Assembly: GCA_005281725.1 (NCBI GenBank)
Contig: SSBO01000001.1
Span: 2,650,399-2,714,398 of the forward strand
Reading direction: 5' to 3'
DNA length: 64,000 bases
Source of the DNA: Wuchereria bancrofti
Lineage: Eukaryota > Nematoda > Chromadorea > Rhabditida > Onchocercidae
A program made the translations under genes and the position numbers. Under the pieces are notes generated by a model, which worked only from the letters and a program-made list of their open reading frames with translations, was not told the origin of the DNA and did no database searches. Positions within the stretch are counted from its first letter, which is position 1. Every line of letters starts with the position of its first letter. Below are positions 53,637 through 64,000 of the stretch, one piece after another.

Positions 53637-55966
53637 ACTGAAATTTAAAAAATAGAAGACTTATCAGCGAAACACTGAGAAAAATTAACAAATCATGCAT
53701 TAGATGAAGTTAAATTCTCCCATCCTTTTAACGCCTGCAACATCATACAATGTTATGGAAGTAATGATAATGACAAACTTTTTCAAACTAAAATTAAAGA
53801 TCTTTTGATAAAAGAAAAACCCTTAATTTAAATTTGAAAAAGAACAGTTTGATTTCCAACGCTATAAAGTACTTCGAAAGCAAAAAAATAAAATAAATAA
53901 AATAAGAAAAAACAGGCATAATTACCTCGAGTAACTTTAGGAACAGAAAAAAGAAAACAAACGCTGAACAAAACAACTAGTGATGAAAAAGACATGAGAG
54001 AAAAGAAACGAGTAATTCGTATAAGATCCCATAATCATTAACTATCATTAACAAGTTAGAGAGGAAAATTTAATAAACTTTTAGACTGGGTTATGACTAG
54101 TCAGCACTATCATGTTCTATTTAATTATCATCCTACATAACAATGACTGAATCACAGTACCACAACTTTGAAAGAGATAAAATAAATTAACAAGTAAACA
54201 AGTAATATAAGTAAATAGATAAACGCAAAAAAGCACAAAATAACGTATGTACACATATGAATGTTAATAAACAAACAACTATGTAAACCTGTCAATGTAA
54301 ACAAAATAAACAAATTACACATGACATTTACATAAGTAACAGTAACTATTACTTACTGTATAAGATTACTAAACTACAGCTAATTAGAGGATTCTTTATC
54401 CTTATTCTCCACCCACTCTAACATTTCCTCCTTTTCTTTTCGACCCAAATCACTAACAGAGAATTGTACTCAACCACAGTTTTTGCATCACCCTTCCATG
54501 TTTTCCACTCATTATTTTTCTTTTCTTCCTCACAACATCTAATTTGCCATTATCCTTCTCATCCACTCCTCAACAACTCTTCCCACCACTTTTCTTCGTC
54601 TCTGCTAGAGAAGGGTGAGAAAAAAGCCGGGAAAATTAAAACTATATTATAGGGCGAGGAACGTTATGAAAAAATTATCTCACGGGTTGAAATAGTTGGG
54701 CTACTAGTAGGATGCTCAATGTTCACTTTAATTTTCGAGATGATCCCGAGGTTTGACCCTTTGAAATAGGTGCAATTTCCTGGAACCATTATAGTGTTGA
54801 TAATTCTCATCTTCTATACAATCGTATACCACTATCGGGGAAATCTCATACTAGCAGTTAGACTTCGTATCCTATAATCATCAAATTCATTGTTTTCATA
54901 AATTGTTCCTCCTGACTTAAAACTTCCTACACATCACAACAGTAATCTTATCTTAACGACCTTCCCTTCTTTTGAATTCTTATCCAAAACAAGGACAGGA
55001 TAAAATTACCATTCCTAAAGCTCAATTACAATCCCATTCGATGTACATGAAAGAGTCGTTATGACCTTTGTCTTTTTCATACATCTGCAGTTATCTCTTT
55101 TTCCAATGAAAATCGATAGAAATGTGCATTACAGAAATAATACACAATAGGACTATATTTCATCTAATGATATCATACAAATATTATGCGTCTGCCAAAT
55201 TATTTGCTAGCGAATTGTTTCTGAAGTTGACCAGAAACTCACAAAGAAAAAGGAAAAAAAAAAAAACGGATAGATAGACAAAACCTATCTGACCTTATCA
55301 TAAAATTCCTACTAAGTGATAAATTCCTGAAAGTGTTGAGAAGGCAAAAGGAATTATGGAAGAATATTTGTTAAGTTCTCAGAGAAAATACATCTGTATC
55401 CCTTATCTATGGGTGGTGATGCTGGTGCTATCGCAATCACAAAATGTGTTGCGCTAAATTAGTGAAACATTCGTGACCGCTTGAGCAAAAGAATTAATGG
55501 TACAATTGCTAACACTGCATTTGTTTACAATCAGAACACAACTTCAAGAATTATAATCTAAAATTCCAACTTTAAATTATACAGTTCTTCAAATTCATTC
55601 AAACCACATTAAAGATACATTGTTTAACGATCACAGATATACCATAAAACCAAACACTAAAAAAGAAAAAATGATAACTTTCAAAGTTACATGAGGTTGT
55701 GTTTTCTTACCATTCCGTTGCTACGAAATTATTGAAATGTGCAGCACTTTCCTTGTTAGTGCTGATTTTGCTATCACTTTTTTCAGAGTTAACTATTTGC
55801 TTACTGCTTCAGCAAGAAAGACCTTCTACTATATGATAGATGTCTTTAATTATCTCTCTTCCTTTAGATAATCGATAATATTTTATCAACCTTCTGGGCA
55901 GAACAAAGCGTTATGATACAATTTGCATGATGTAATTCAGCCGGGCAAAGACTGCTTGAAATCTGA
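53637..55966. other. Intergenic region between ced-6 and SSRP1
   Basis: 2.3 kb with no recognisable exon on either strand. The segment 54365-54610, about 0.75-1 kb before the SSRP1 start, is C/T-rich and G-poor on the plus strand, like the tracts before the other minus-strand genes. AATTTCAG at 53638-53645 is the SSRP1 5' acceptor. Confidence 0.5.
53638..53639 (-). promoter_or_regulatory. Candidate trans-splice acceptor of SSRP1
   Basis: On the minus strand AAATTTCAG ends here with one base before the ATG. It is the best match in the window to a nematode spliced-leader acceptor and fixes the start codon. Confidence 0.6.
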
Positions 55967-58900
55967 TCAAGTATGACCATTTTGCTTAGCTATTATTTGA
56001 TTCTTTTCACCGATATTTGTTTCTGGAGACTGAACTGGTACACTATAAATATTGTGCAGATCACGTGCTGCATCGCCCGTATCACCCATTGCTAAAATTC
56101 CTGAAGCAAATCCATCACGTAGCTCCGTTAATCGTTTGTCTACCTAAAAAAACAAAATAAGTAATCAGCAATAAGCCATTCTTCTCAGATGTCAAACCAA
56201 AAATATAACCTGGTATTTTCAAGAAAACTTCGGAGGTTTCAGACTATTTGTAGCAAAATGGAAGTGTAAAAATGGAGCAAAATGGAAAACCACGTGTAAA
56301 AAACTTAAAGCGAAATGGAAAACCATGTGTTTTAACCTTTAACAAGCAAAACTTGCAATGGCCAAAACAACCTTTTATAAACTCATCATTCTTAAGCTTC
56401 TTTTCTTTAATTTTCAAGAAAAATATAATCACCATAATTTCAAGAATATAACAGCGCTTCCACCACCTACCATCACTAACCAAATGAAGATAAAATGTAG
56501 AGTTAATTTCTCCTTTACTTTCAAAAAAAGAATTCAAAATCCTTACTATTGATAACATTTCATCGAATTGTTCCGGCGTTGGTTCATGTTCTGAAGTAGA
56601 TGGTACATCGGAAACAGGTTTTCGTTCCAGATCCTGATAAAAGAAAACAGATTTATTGGAAAACAAAAAAAAACAAAAGTAAAACCATTAGACATGTACG
56701 TAATTCACGTAATTCTCGTTCGAGAAACTGAAAAGAAATTGGAGGAAAAAATAGAAAGATCGAAATGTTTGTTATATCTTAACAAATCAAACATTCATAC
56801 AATATTACTAGATTGAAAATAAAGCAAACATGAAAAAAAACATACAAGAACATCGTTCATGAAATCATCCCCAAAGGGATCAAGGCCAAATTTATCTTTT
56901 TCTTTTTTCATTCCTACTGCTACTTTTTTTCTTTCATCTGCCCGTGGATCAAATTCGTCATCGAATAAATCTTCCATTTTATCCAATTGTAAATTTTCTA
57001 AACGTCTTCCGACCTAAACCTTTTAAATCACTTTATATGATGAATGAAATTACAAAATGCAAAACGTACGGCCTATTTTTGTTTCAGAACTCGAGTGTGC
57101 TGACCTTCAAATTCCTCGTTAAGAAAGATTTTGTAAAGATGATGCGCCTTGCTGTAACCAAATACATTGTGCTGCAGCAAAACATCATTTGGAAGTAATG
57201 ACTTAAGATGCCAAAACAAATAACTTCTAATCAGATAATTAATTAAAAATTGCTCATTACTCAGTGGTGTCTTCATGAAATAAAACTGTTTATTTATAAG
57301 ATAAAATTCCTATTCCAAAACCATTTCCTATAACAATTAGGATGTATTACCCAACAATTTATTATGAAACCGTTTGGTTCAATTTCAACTGCTTTGTTAT
57401 AATACATCCTAATTGTACCATTAATTACACCAAAAAAAAATGTGATTGAAACGAACTCCACGCTAATAAGACATCATCACTTTCCTTCCAACAGTTTCTA
57501 CTGTATAAGTGATTATTGATAAATGCTAATAAATGAAGTTGTTGCAAAACGCAAGAGGAAAAGGCCAAAGCTTTTACTGAGATACTTTCTTGCTGATGCG
57601 GTTTGGTTACGACGGATATAGCAACTCGATAATATTCTAAACCAAAAAGGCTCATAGTGTCAAACGATTTGTCTAACTAGAGTTTAGAAACGAAATTTTT
57701 AAATTAGGAAAGAATTAGCTAAGATCGAACCTGTGGGAAATTTACGGTGGGGTCACTTGTATTCATAGCATTTGTAGTGGGATCATTTGTATTCATAGCG
57801 TTTGCGTGATGTCTCCGTGGAATAGCCGGCGGTGGGACAATTGCGGGTATTATGTCATTCATTAAATTTGGCGTGATTCCCGGAGGTGGCTCACGAGGCA
57901 TCGGAGAAGTTGGTAGAGGTGGTACAGAATCCTCCTAACAACTAGTTGAGTTTAGTAAAAGTAGAAACTTATAACAAATTTCAACAAAAGATTTGGAACA
58001 AAACTTTTTTTTTGGAAACCGAGTGAATTTCTGTCCCAACATAATTCTTCTAGGATACTGATGAAACGTGTACCGAAAATGGAACACAAAGAACCTTCTG
58101 ATTTTGCTGCGTATAAAGCTTCTCCTTAAGTTCATTATTTTCCTGCTCCAGTTCTGCTATTCGTTTTCTTAACATAATTAACTGTTTTTTATTTTCCAAG
58201 TCTCGACCATTTCTTTCCAGAAATTTCTGGAAGGAAGCGTAAAAAAATAAACGAAAAGTGTTGGACTTTATAATACTGATAAAGCATTTTAAAATTTATG
58301 ACTTGTCTATCCATATTTGCTACCAAAATCTTGCGGAGCATTTAGCATCATAGTATACGAATATAAACTATAAAATTCTGCATGAAATAAATTGCCAAAT
58401 CACTCTATTATTTAACGCCCAACCAAAATCATTAAATAATTTCACCTGATATGCAAGATCGAAAGCTTCGCCGACGGTGAGAGTTATCTGCTCCGCTAAT
58501 TTCTCACTTAAAAAGACGAAACAATCATGTCTAGTAGAAGACTCAGCCTTGGCAATAAATGAAAAAACCCTCTTGTCCTGCAATATGGTCATTAATTTCC
58601 GTTTCATACAAAAGAAAAATACAAAATGCAAGTAATGATATCAAATGCTAACATCGACCAATTTTCAGTTAGATAGTTAAGTTGAAAAATGTTATTCCAT
58701 AGCAGCTATTTTTTGCTATTTTTTTGAAGCAAAACGACTTATGCAAAAATCAAAATCAATTTCTGACAGGATTTTACCAGTATATAAGATTAAAAAAGAT
58801 TATGTAAAAAAAACCTGCTTGTCATCGGCACAAAATGAAATTCGGTGGAGGGGATACTTGAATAAAATCATTTTTGTCTTTGTTTCGATAACTGTTAAAC

Positions 58901-59562
58901 CATCCACATTGATTTGCAAATCCACCTTCTTAAGTTTTGCTCCCGAATGTCCCGTAACTCCTCGACTTACCTAAATTATTTGAGAATATTAAGAAGCATT
59001 AAGATGAACGTGGGAACAGTAAAATCCATTCTTAGCAGCATAAGTCTCGACCATATTTTTTTTCCTTGACATGATGAAAATACTCTTCGGTATGTTTTCT
59101 AAAATCCAAATCATCACTCAGAAAGCAGAGTTCTCAAGCATTAAAAGTAGTGAAAAACAGAAGACAAAAAAAGGACTGAATGTTTAAGAAAAGAACTATT
59201 ACTTGCAACTGAAATCGTATAGCATGAATAGCATCTCGAATCACATGTGTTCCCTTCGGTTCCGACACTTCCGCAAAACCAAGCATTTTCACGGAATACT
59301 CGACACGACCATTTAACAATACATCTGCAATAGTAGAACATCTTCCGGAACATTTTTAAATGAGGAAGATTTGAATGATAAATAATTCCGGAAAGTCTTC
59401 AGCCGTACTAATAAACAAACCAGGTGGATGTATCCATTTGGATGAAGTACCACCAGCATATCGAACTCCGTTCGTATGATTCGATGAACCAGCAATGCCA
59501 AATGACTGAGAACCAAGGGAACGTTTTATCGTGTTATAAATTTCCTTTCCTTTTGAAGTCAT
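55967..59562 (-). CDS. ced-6: CED-6/GULP1 engulfment adaptor (PTB domain)
   Basis: Cytosolic adaptor that binds NPxY motifs of engulfment receptors (CED-1/LRP type) for clearance of apoptotic cells and for endocytic trafficking. Exons on the minus strand: 59562-59421, 59324-59203, 58970-58815, 58577-58446, 58226-58095, 57934-57731, 57013-56846, 56727-56686, 56633-56547 and 56143-55967. They sum to 1362 nt, 453 residues. PTB domain about 43-190 ([49 protein letters not shown]), then a leucine-zipper coiled coil (about 185-228), a Pro-rich segment (229-296), and an acidic segment with FDDEF (313-317) and DPFG (341-344), which match AP-2 appendage-binding motifs. The 42-bp exon 8 is optional: skipping it keeps the frame. 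TTTGCAG ends 7 nt before the ATG. Confidence 0.93.
56686..56727 (-). CDS. Optional 14-codon microexon of ced-6
   Basis: TTTTCAG before 56727 and a possible ATG|GTTTTA donor bound 42 bp that read [14 protein letters not shown] in phase 0. Flanking exons are also in phase 0, so inclusion and skipping both keep the frame. The Glu/Arg/Leu content would extend a helix. The donor is weak, so this may be alternatively spliced or not used. Confidence 0.45.
57333..57416. repeat. 17-bp perfect inverted repeat in ced-6 intron 6
   Basis: ACAATTAGGATGTATTA (57333-57349) is repeated as its exact reverse complement at 57400-57416, with a 50-bp loop. The inner flanks are weakly complementary too. The unit could be a small foldback relic or an RNA hairpin in the intron. 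Confidence 0.85.
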
Positions 59563-59569
59563 TTAATAT

Positions 59570-59571
59570 CT
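59570..59571 (-). promoter_or_regulatory. Candidate trans-splice acceptor of ced-6
   Basis: On the minus strand GCATTTGCAG ends here, 7 nt before the ATG. No upstream coding exon is visible, so spliced-leader addition or a non-coding first exon is likely. Confidence 0.5.
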
Positions 59572-60150
59572 GCAAATGCATATCAGCTAATTAAGTATAT
59601 ATATAAACAAAAGACAAAAGAGAATAATCGTACAAAGGGTAACGACTAGCGACACATAACGAATGGGCACCTCGTTAAATATCAGAATAAAACTACAAAC
59701 ACATAAAAAAAGGAAAACTTATGAAATAGTAGAATAATCATTATCCGAACTAGTCAAGGAAACACTGAGCTGTTCACTAAAGTATTTAGCGCAGCGCATC
59801 ATTTTTCTCTTTTTTTCTTTTTATGTATATTCTTAATTTTATGTATATCCAGACTTGAATTCTAATAAGTGAAGGTCAGTTCCTCTAGTGTAAATAGCTA
59901 TACAAATTCGTTTAAACTATACATTATCAATTTTAATAATTCGTAAGGTACATTCTTGATGCAAAGTAACTAATGAAAAGTTTTAGAAGATAATAAAGAT
60001 AAGACTTTAAAAAATACATATTTTGGCACAAATTGTCCTATGAACAGAGAAAAAAGTCATCTAATAAACCATCTTTCATTTACTGAAGTAAAATAGATAA
60101 AAACAGAAAAATAAATAATATTTGCCAGTAATACTGAAAAACAACTATCT

Positions 60151-60740
60151 GAATGACGATGGAAATAACGTCGAAAAGGTAGATAATTTTATTTTCTTGA
60201 AACAAAACTTAAAGAATGGTTTCATTAAATAACAACTTAAGGTTGATGATTAGTAGGAAGAGATCACTCTAAGATGATCACTAAGCCTTTTGTGCATCTA
60301 TGAATTGGCATATTTTTACATAAAATGAGTTAATGTAAAAATTATCTGACGTGAATGAGAATTGTAATTCAAATGTATTCATTCAACTTATCTTTAATAT
60401 TTGCATTTATATTGGTTGAATTTCGTTAATTTTACAGAGCTGTGAACAAAATATACAGAAGCTGGATAATTTGATGTAAAATTATTTGTAAGAATCGTTA
60501 ACATTTGGTTTCATTTTTCTGAGCTCTCACTGCTAACCATCATCCTTAAGTTGTTATTTAATAAAACCATTCCTGAAACAAATCCAGTATTATAATTTAA
60601 GTTCTGTTTCAAGAAAATAAAACTACTCCATCTTTTTGGTGTTATTTCTATCGTATTCAATCCAGTATTATAATTTAAGTTCTGTTTCAAGAAAATAAAA
60701 CTACTCCATCTTTTTGGTGTTATTTCTATCGTATTCAATC
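60151..60740. repeat. Diverged foldback element with a 78-bp tandem duplication in one arm
   Basis: The left arm (about 60151-60262) matches the reverse complement of the right arm (about 60525-60740) over roughly 105 bp. Shared stretches include GAAATAAC, TTTTATTTTCTTGAAACA and AAATAACAACTTAAGG. Most differences are A/G or C/T, and a 23-bp block present on the right is missing on the left. The right arm holds two near-perfect 78-bp tandem copies starting at 60581 and 60659. The 260-bp spacer shows no open frame. This looks like an old inverted duplication or non-autonomous transposon relic. Confidence 0.75.
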
Positions 60741-63700
60741 CGCTATTACAGGAATTATTTTTGTTTTATATGATGCTAAACTAATAAATAATTCCAACTG
60801 GGTCGAGCTGAAGAGTGCAGAGAATAAGGAGGAAAGGGAAAAGTTTTCTTTCAAATTATCTCATCTTTACAGCTTTTCTCTAAAATAAGCCATATTGCCT
60901 TGATAATTCACCACAAAAAATTATCAATCATTTCTAATTCATGTTATACAGCTTTTGACGAAAACTTTCAATTAATATTTTCTAATAATAGTCATTTCTC
61001 ATTATAAACAAAATATCTTACTTCACCACTATGGTCATATATTCACATCCTTTACAATACCTCTATATCATTTATCTGCCACCTCTCTCCACTTCTACTT
61101 CATTAATCCTAGATCATACATCTCACTGAGAAATCACTATCTACCTCTCCTCCTCTCACTTTATTTCATAAACAAATCATACCACACACCACTATATCAT
61201 ATATATGTACATATTTATTAAGCATACATGTAAACACTTACTAAACACGCTTCTCTCGTTCCCTCTTTCCTGGAAATATCTCAGCTTTATCATCTCTATA
61301 TAATGTTCCCTATTAAATTTTATTCCTTATTTACTAAACAGACATTATTTACAATACTTCAAACGCTACCACATGTTATACAGCAAACATCAATACATAC
61401 ATATACTTTCCAACCTCTTCCTTTTCATCTCTTCACTTTTTCTTCCCCCGAATCTGTCCCTTTACAATAACTGCCAGCTCAATCCATCTACCTTCCCAAA
61501 TTCTCCTTCTTTCCACTGTTTCCGCCGCGATACCCACCCAATTAAATGTTATTGTTCCTTATGATCTACGAATAATTCGATCATTGAATAACATGTGACT
61601 AAAAGGATGAGGGCATGGAAAGTGATATACCGGACTGGGACAACATATCAACACTCTTCCACTTACTGTGCGCATTTCTTTCCTTTTCTTAACACCGCCA
61701 CCACTACTATTCAACAATCATTACTACTTGTTTTTGTTGCGGGTCATACACATTTATAGACATTTTGGTGGCAATACCTATCAAAAATGTTTCAATGACA
61801 ATAAATATTATCAGGTCAATTGAATGAAATGCATCTGTTTTCATCCGTAAATGAAATGAAGTAATTTGGCAAGTTATTTAGTAGTTTCGCTGGAATTTAA
61901 ATTGTGCAAATAAGTGTGTAAAAGTAAATAAACGAATAAGAAAGTAAGCAAATATACAATTTAAAAACCATAGTCATGCGATGTAGCGCAAGGCAGCGAA
62001 TAATGAAGCAAACTCTCAAAATATTCAAAGAAGTTATTTTTTCATCATATTCAAAGAGGTTTAAAAAATTCAAAAATCAACATATTCACAAAAGTTGTTT
62101 TAAGGAACTAGAAACATTATAATCTGCTGAGGTATGTACAATTTGCTTGAAATGATACGATACCTCATGCTTTTTTATTTCAGCTTTCACATGTAATTTG
62201 CAACCATGAGCAACCATTTCAGATGATTTGCTTGCAATAAATAGAAATTTTGTCTGACAACAAACTTACAAATGAGAAATAAAAAATGGGTGAATGATGC
62301 AGCAGCACACCTTTTACAGACATATAATGGAAGCGAAAAGAGGGCAAATCAATCAACACTAGCACCCTTCAACTACAATATACCACATTTGTCAAAATTC
62401 ATTCGACCGTATCATTATGACTTTCCTTCTAAGCAATAGATCTAGCAGTTTGTTTAAAAAAAAAGACCAAAATGGAATTGAAATTGCAAGATTCATTGAA
62501 GTTAACGTATCTCAAAATGATATCAGGAAGAGATAAAAAATTAGGAAAAAAAACCTTCCAATTTGTGTCGAATAATTAATCCAGCAATAATTCCTATTTC
62601 TCGAATATTAAACTGTTACTGTTGAACTAATTATTCAATATTTTTTCTTCGCTTTTTATAGTTTTTTTCAATAATATAATTCGATTCTAATGTATGAAGT
62701 GATAATACCTTAGTGAATAACAAAAACAAACTAGTACAAAAGAATCAAGAGCAGGGAGGAAAAGGAGAATCACAATTTATGGAAATGACCATAAGACCTG
62801 AAAGTAATCTGATCATGATTAGAAATGAATGTATCGTGGACTGGGACTTCTGAAGATGGCTTACATTAAACAATATCTCACATGGTTCCAGCATTAAGCT
62901 AACCTATTAGGTCAATATATAATATTACGACAACTCAAAAATAAAAAAAACTTAACAATACGTTTTGTAGTATAAGCATAAAAATGCAAGCCAAATTAAT
63001 TACAAGCTAACAGAAAAAACGACTCAGTATGAGACTGATAATTAAACCAACCAACACAACCTGAGATTACGTTTCAAAAAATTGACCTGAGATTATTACG
63101 TTCGAAAAATTTGAAAATTAAAGAAAACCTCGCATCAACGTCAACGGGACATTCTTGCAAAGAAAGACCAAAGTTCAGATCTCTGTTGTAAAACCATACA
63201 ATTGAAGCAATTTCTGTCCTGAAAATGAATGAATTTTACAAGAGGATGCCATTATATAATCAAACTAGCATCGATGAATCATCACGATGCCGCTTAACAT
63301 TAAAAAGTCCAATATACGATGCATTTTACAGATATTATTATACTATAGCGCTGTTTTATTACCACACATTGAAGTTTAATGTCATTTTAAACTTAACCTC
63401 GCACCCTTTGCCCGTCACACATCCATCCCCAGAAAAGTGATCAGTTGTTTTGAATTCATTTTTTCGAAATCAGTAACTTACTTCAGTTGCGAGCTTCTTT
63501 TCATTGACAAAACAAACTGTCCGTAAAAATTTTAACTGGAACAATTTTTATTCTTCTTCTTGAAGATTATGTCAAATCAATGATTCTTTTGCTGTAGAAG
63601 CTGGAAAGGGAGAAATAAAATGTTCGATAACATTATAAAAGAAGAAAATTAATGATATAGCATTTAAAAAATGATTGGATGCTCGAAACACAGTTGCTTA

Positions 63701-63777
63701 AACTAATATCTTTATATCCATCCCCCAACTACTTGGAGACCTTATTTCTTTCACATATTATAGTTTTCATTAAATCC

Positions 63778-63831
63778 AGTTCTTTTTCTCATCGCAGACT
63801 AGAAAGTTCTTTTTCTCATCGCAGACTAGAA
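63778..63831. repeat. 27-bp perfect tandem duplication
   Basis: Two identical adjacent units, AGTTCTTTTTCTCATCGCAG followed by ACTAGAA, at 63778-63804 and 63805-63831. Identity suggests a recent slippage or duplication. Confidence 0.95.
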
Positions 63832-64000
63832 ATCTTACGAAATTTCGTTTTCTTTTTTTTTTTAACTTCAATAAATTCCATTTAGCAAATACCTAAAGGA
63901 TATGGCCTTAATACTAGTTGAAAAAGAAAAATTTTTATCTCAAATTTACTCAATCGATAACCGGAATGAATTACATAATAAATTCCGACTCTATATGAGC

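Larger units (their letters stand above)
59563..64000. other. Gene-free right end
   Basis: No recognisable coding exon on either strand in 4.4 kb upstream of ced-6. It contains the foldback element at 60151-60740, a C/T-rich and G-poor stretch at about 61040-61560 and the 27-bp duplication at 63778-63831. Short open frames here (for example 63225-63440) lack splice context or familiar motifs. Confidence 0.55.

Noticed and set aside
60511..60738. 75-codon minus-strand frame with an internal 26-residue repeat
   Set aside because: The open frame comes from the 78-bp duplication (a multiple of three) in the foldback arm; the diverged left arm has stops and shifts in the same frame.
63225..63440. 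71-codon plus-strand frame
   Set aside because: No acceptor, signal or recognisable motif; upstream and downstream DNA shows no linked exon.

Overview
The window looks like nuclear DNA of a nematode, most likely a filarial or similarly AT-rich parasitic species. The reasons are: very AT-rich non-coding DNA; many small introns with short T-rich acceptors ending TTTCAG or TTTNCAG; splice-acceptor-like sites just upstream of several start codons, as expected for spliced-leader trans-splicing; and proteins that read as nematode orthologues (CED-6, a CND-1/NeuroD bHLH factor, TIM10 next to a TM2-domain gene). The species call is inference. I see no bacterial, viral or CRISPR sequence.

Left part (1-24.9 kb). 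A mitochondrial citrate carrier (SLC25A1 type) lies on the minus strand at 188-2015. Four multi-exon genes follow on the plus strand: a four-helix membrane protein of unknown function (6309-14272) with a possible alternative short last exon, a divergent PP1-like Ser/Thr phosphatase (15773-17889), TM2D1 (19026-20690) and, 448 bp further on, TIM10 (21139-21700). A tiny secreted-peptide gene of 52 residues is at 24889-25047.

Middle (25-40.7 kb). About 10.9 kb without recognisable genes leads to a NeuroD/CND-1-type bHLH transcription factor (35906-38453) whose basic helix-loop-helix is split by a 1.8 kb intron and which carries a polyglutamine tract. A GC-richer block and repeated TCAAAG-type motifs precede it, so this space is probably regulatory. 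A perfect tetranucleotide array of about 77 TTCA units follows the gene.

Right part (40.7-59.6 kb). Four minus-strand genes lie head to tail: ced-6/GULP1 (engulfment adaptor), SSRP1 (FACT histone chaperone, HMG box), RPS28 (ribosomal protein) and ELP2 (Elongator WD40 subunit, 20 exons). SSRP1, RPS28 and ELP2 are separated by only 866 and 443 bp, so co-transcription as a nematode operon is possible. The genes are mostly housekeeping (chromatin, translation, tRNA modification) and do not form one pathway.

Far right (59.6-64 kb). No gene was recognised. It holds a diverged foldback element, one arm of which carries a 78-bp tandem duplication, and a 27-bp tandem duplication.

Exon boundaries were read by eye from splice signals, reading-frame continuity and remembered family sequences. 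For every multi-exon model the exon lengths sum to an open frame. I found no convincing new multi-gene system. The items most worth following up are the small secreted peptide, the alternative exon of the membrane protein, the altered phosphatase motif, the endocytic motifs in CED-6, the enhancer-like DNA near the bHLH gene and the foldback element.
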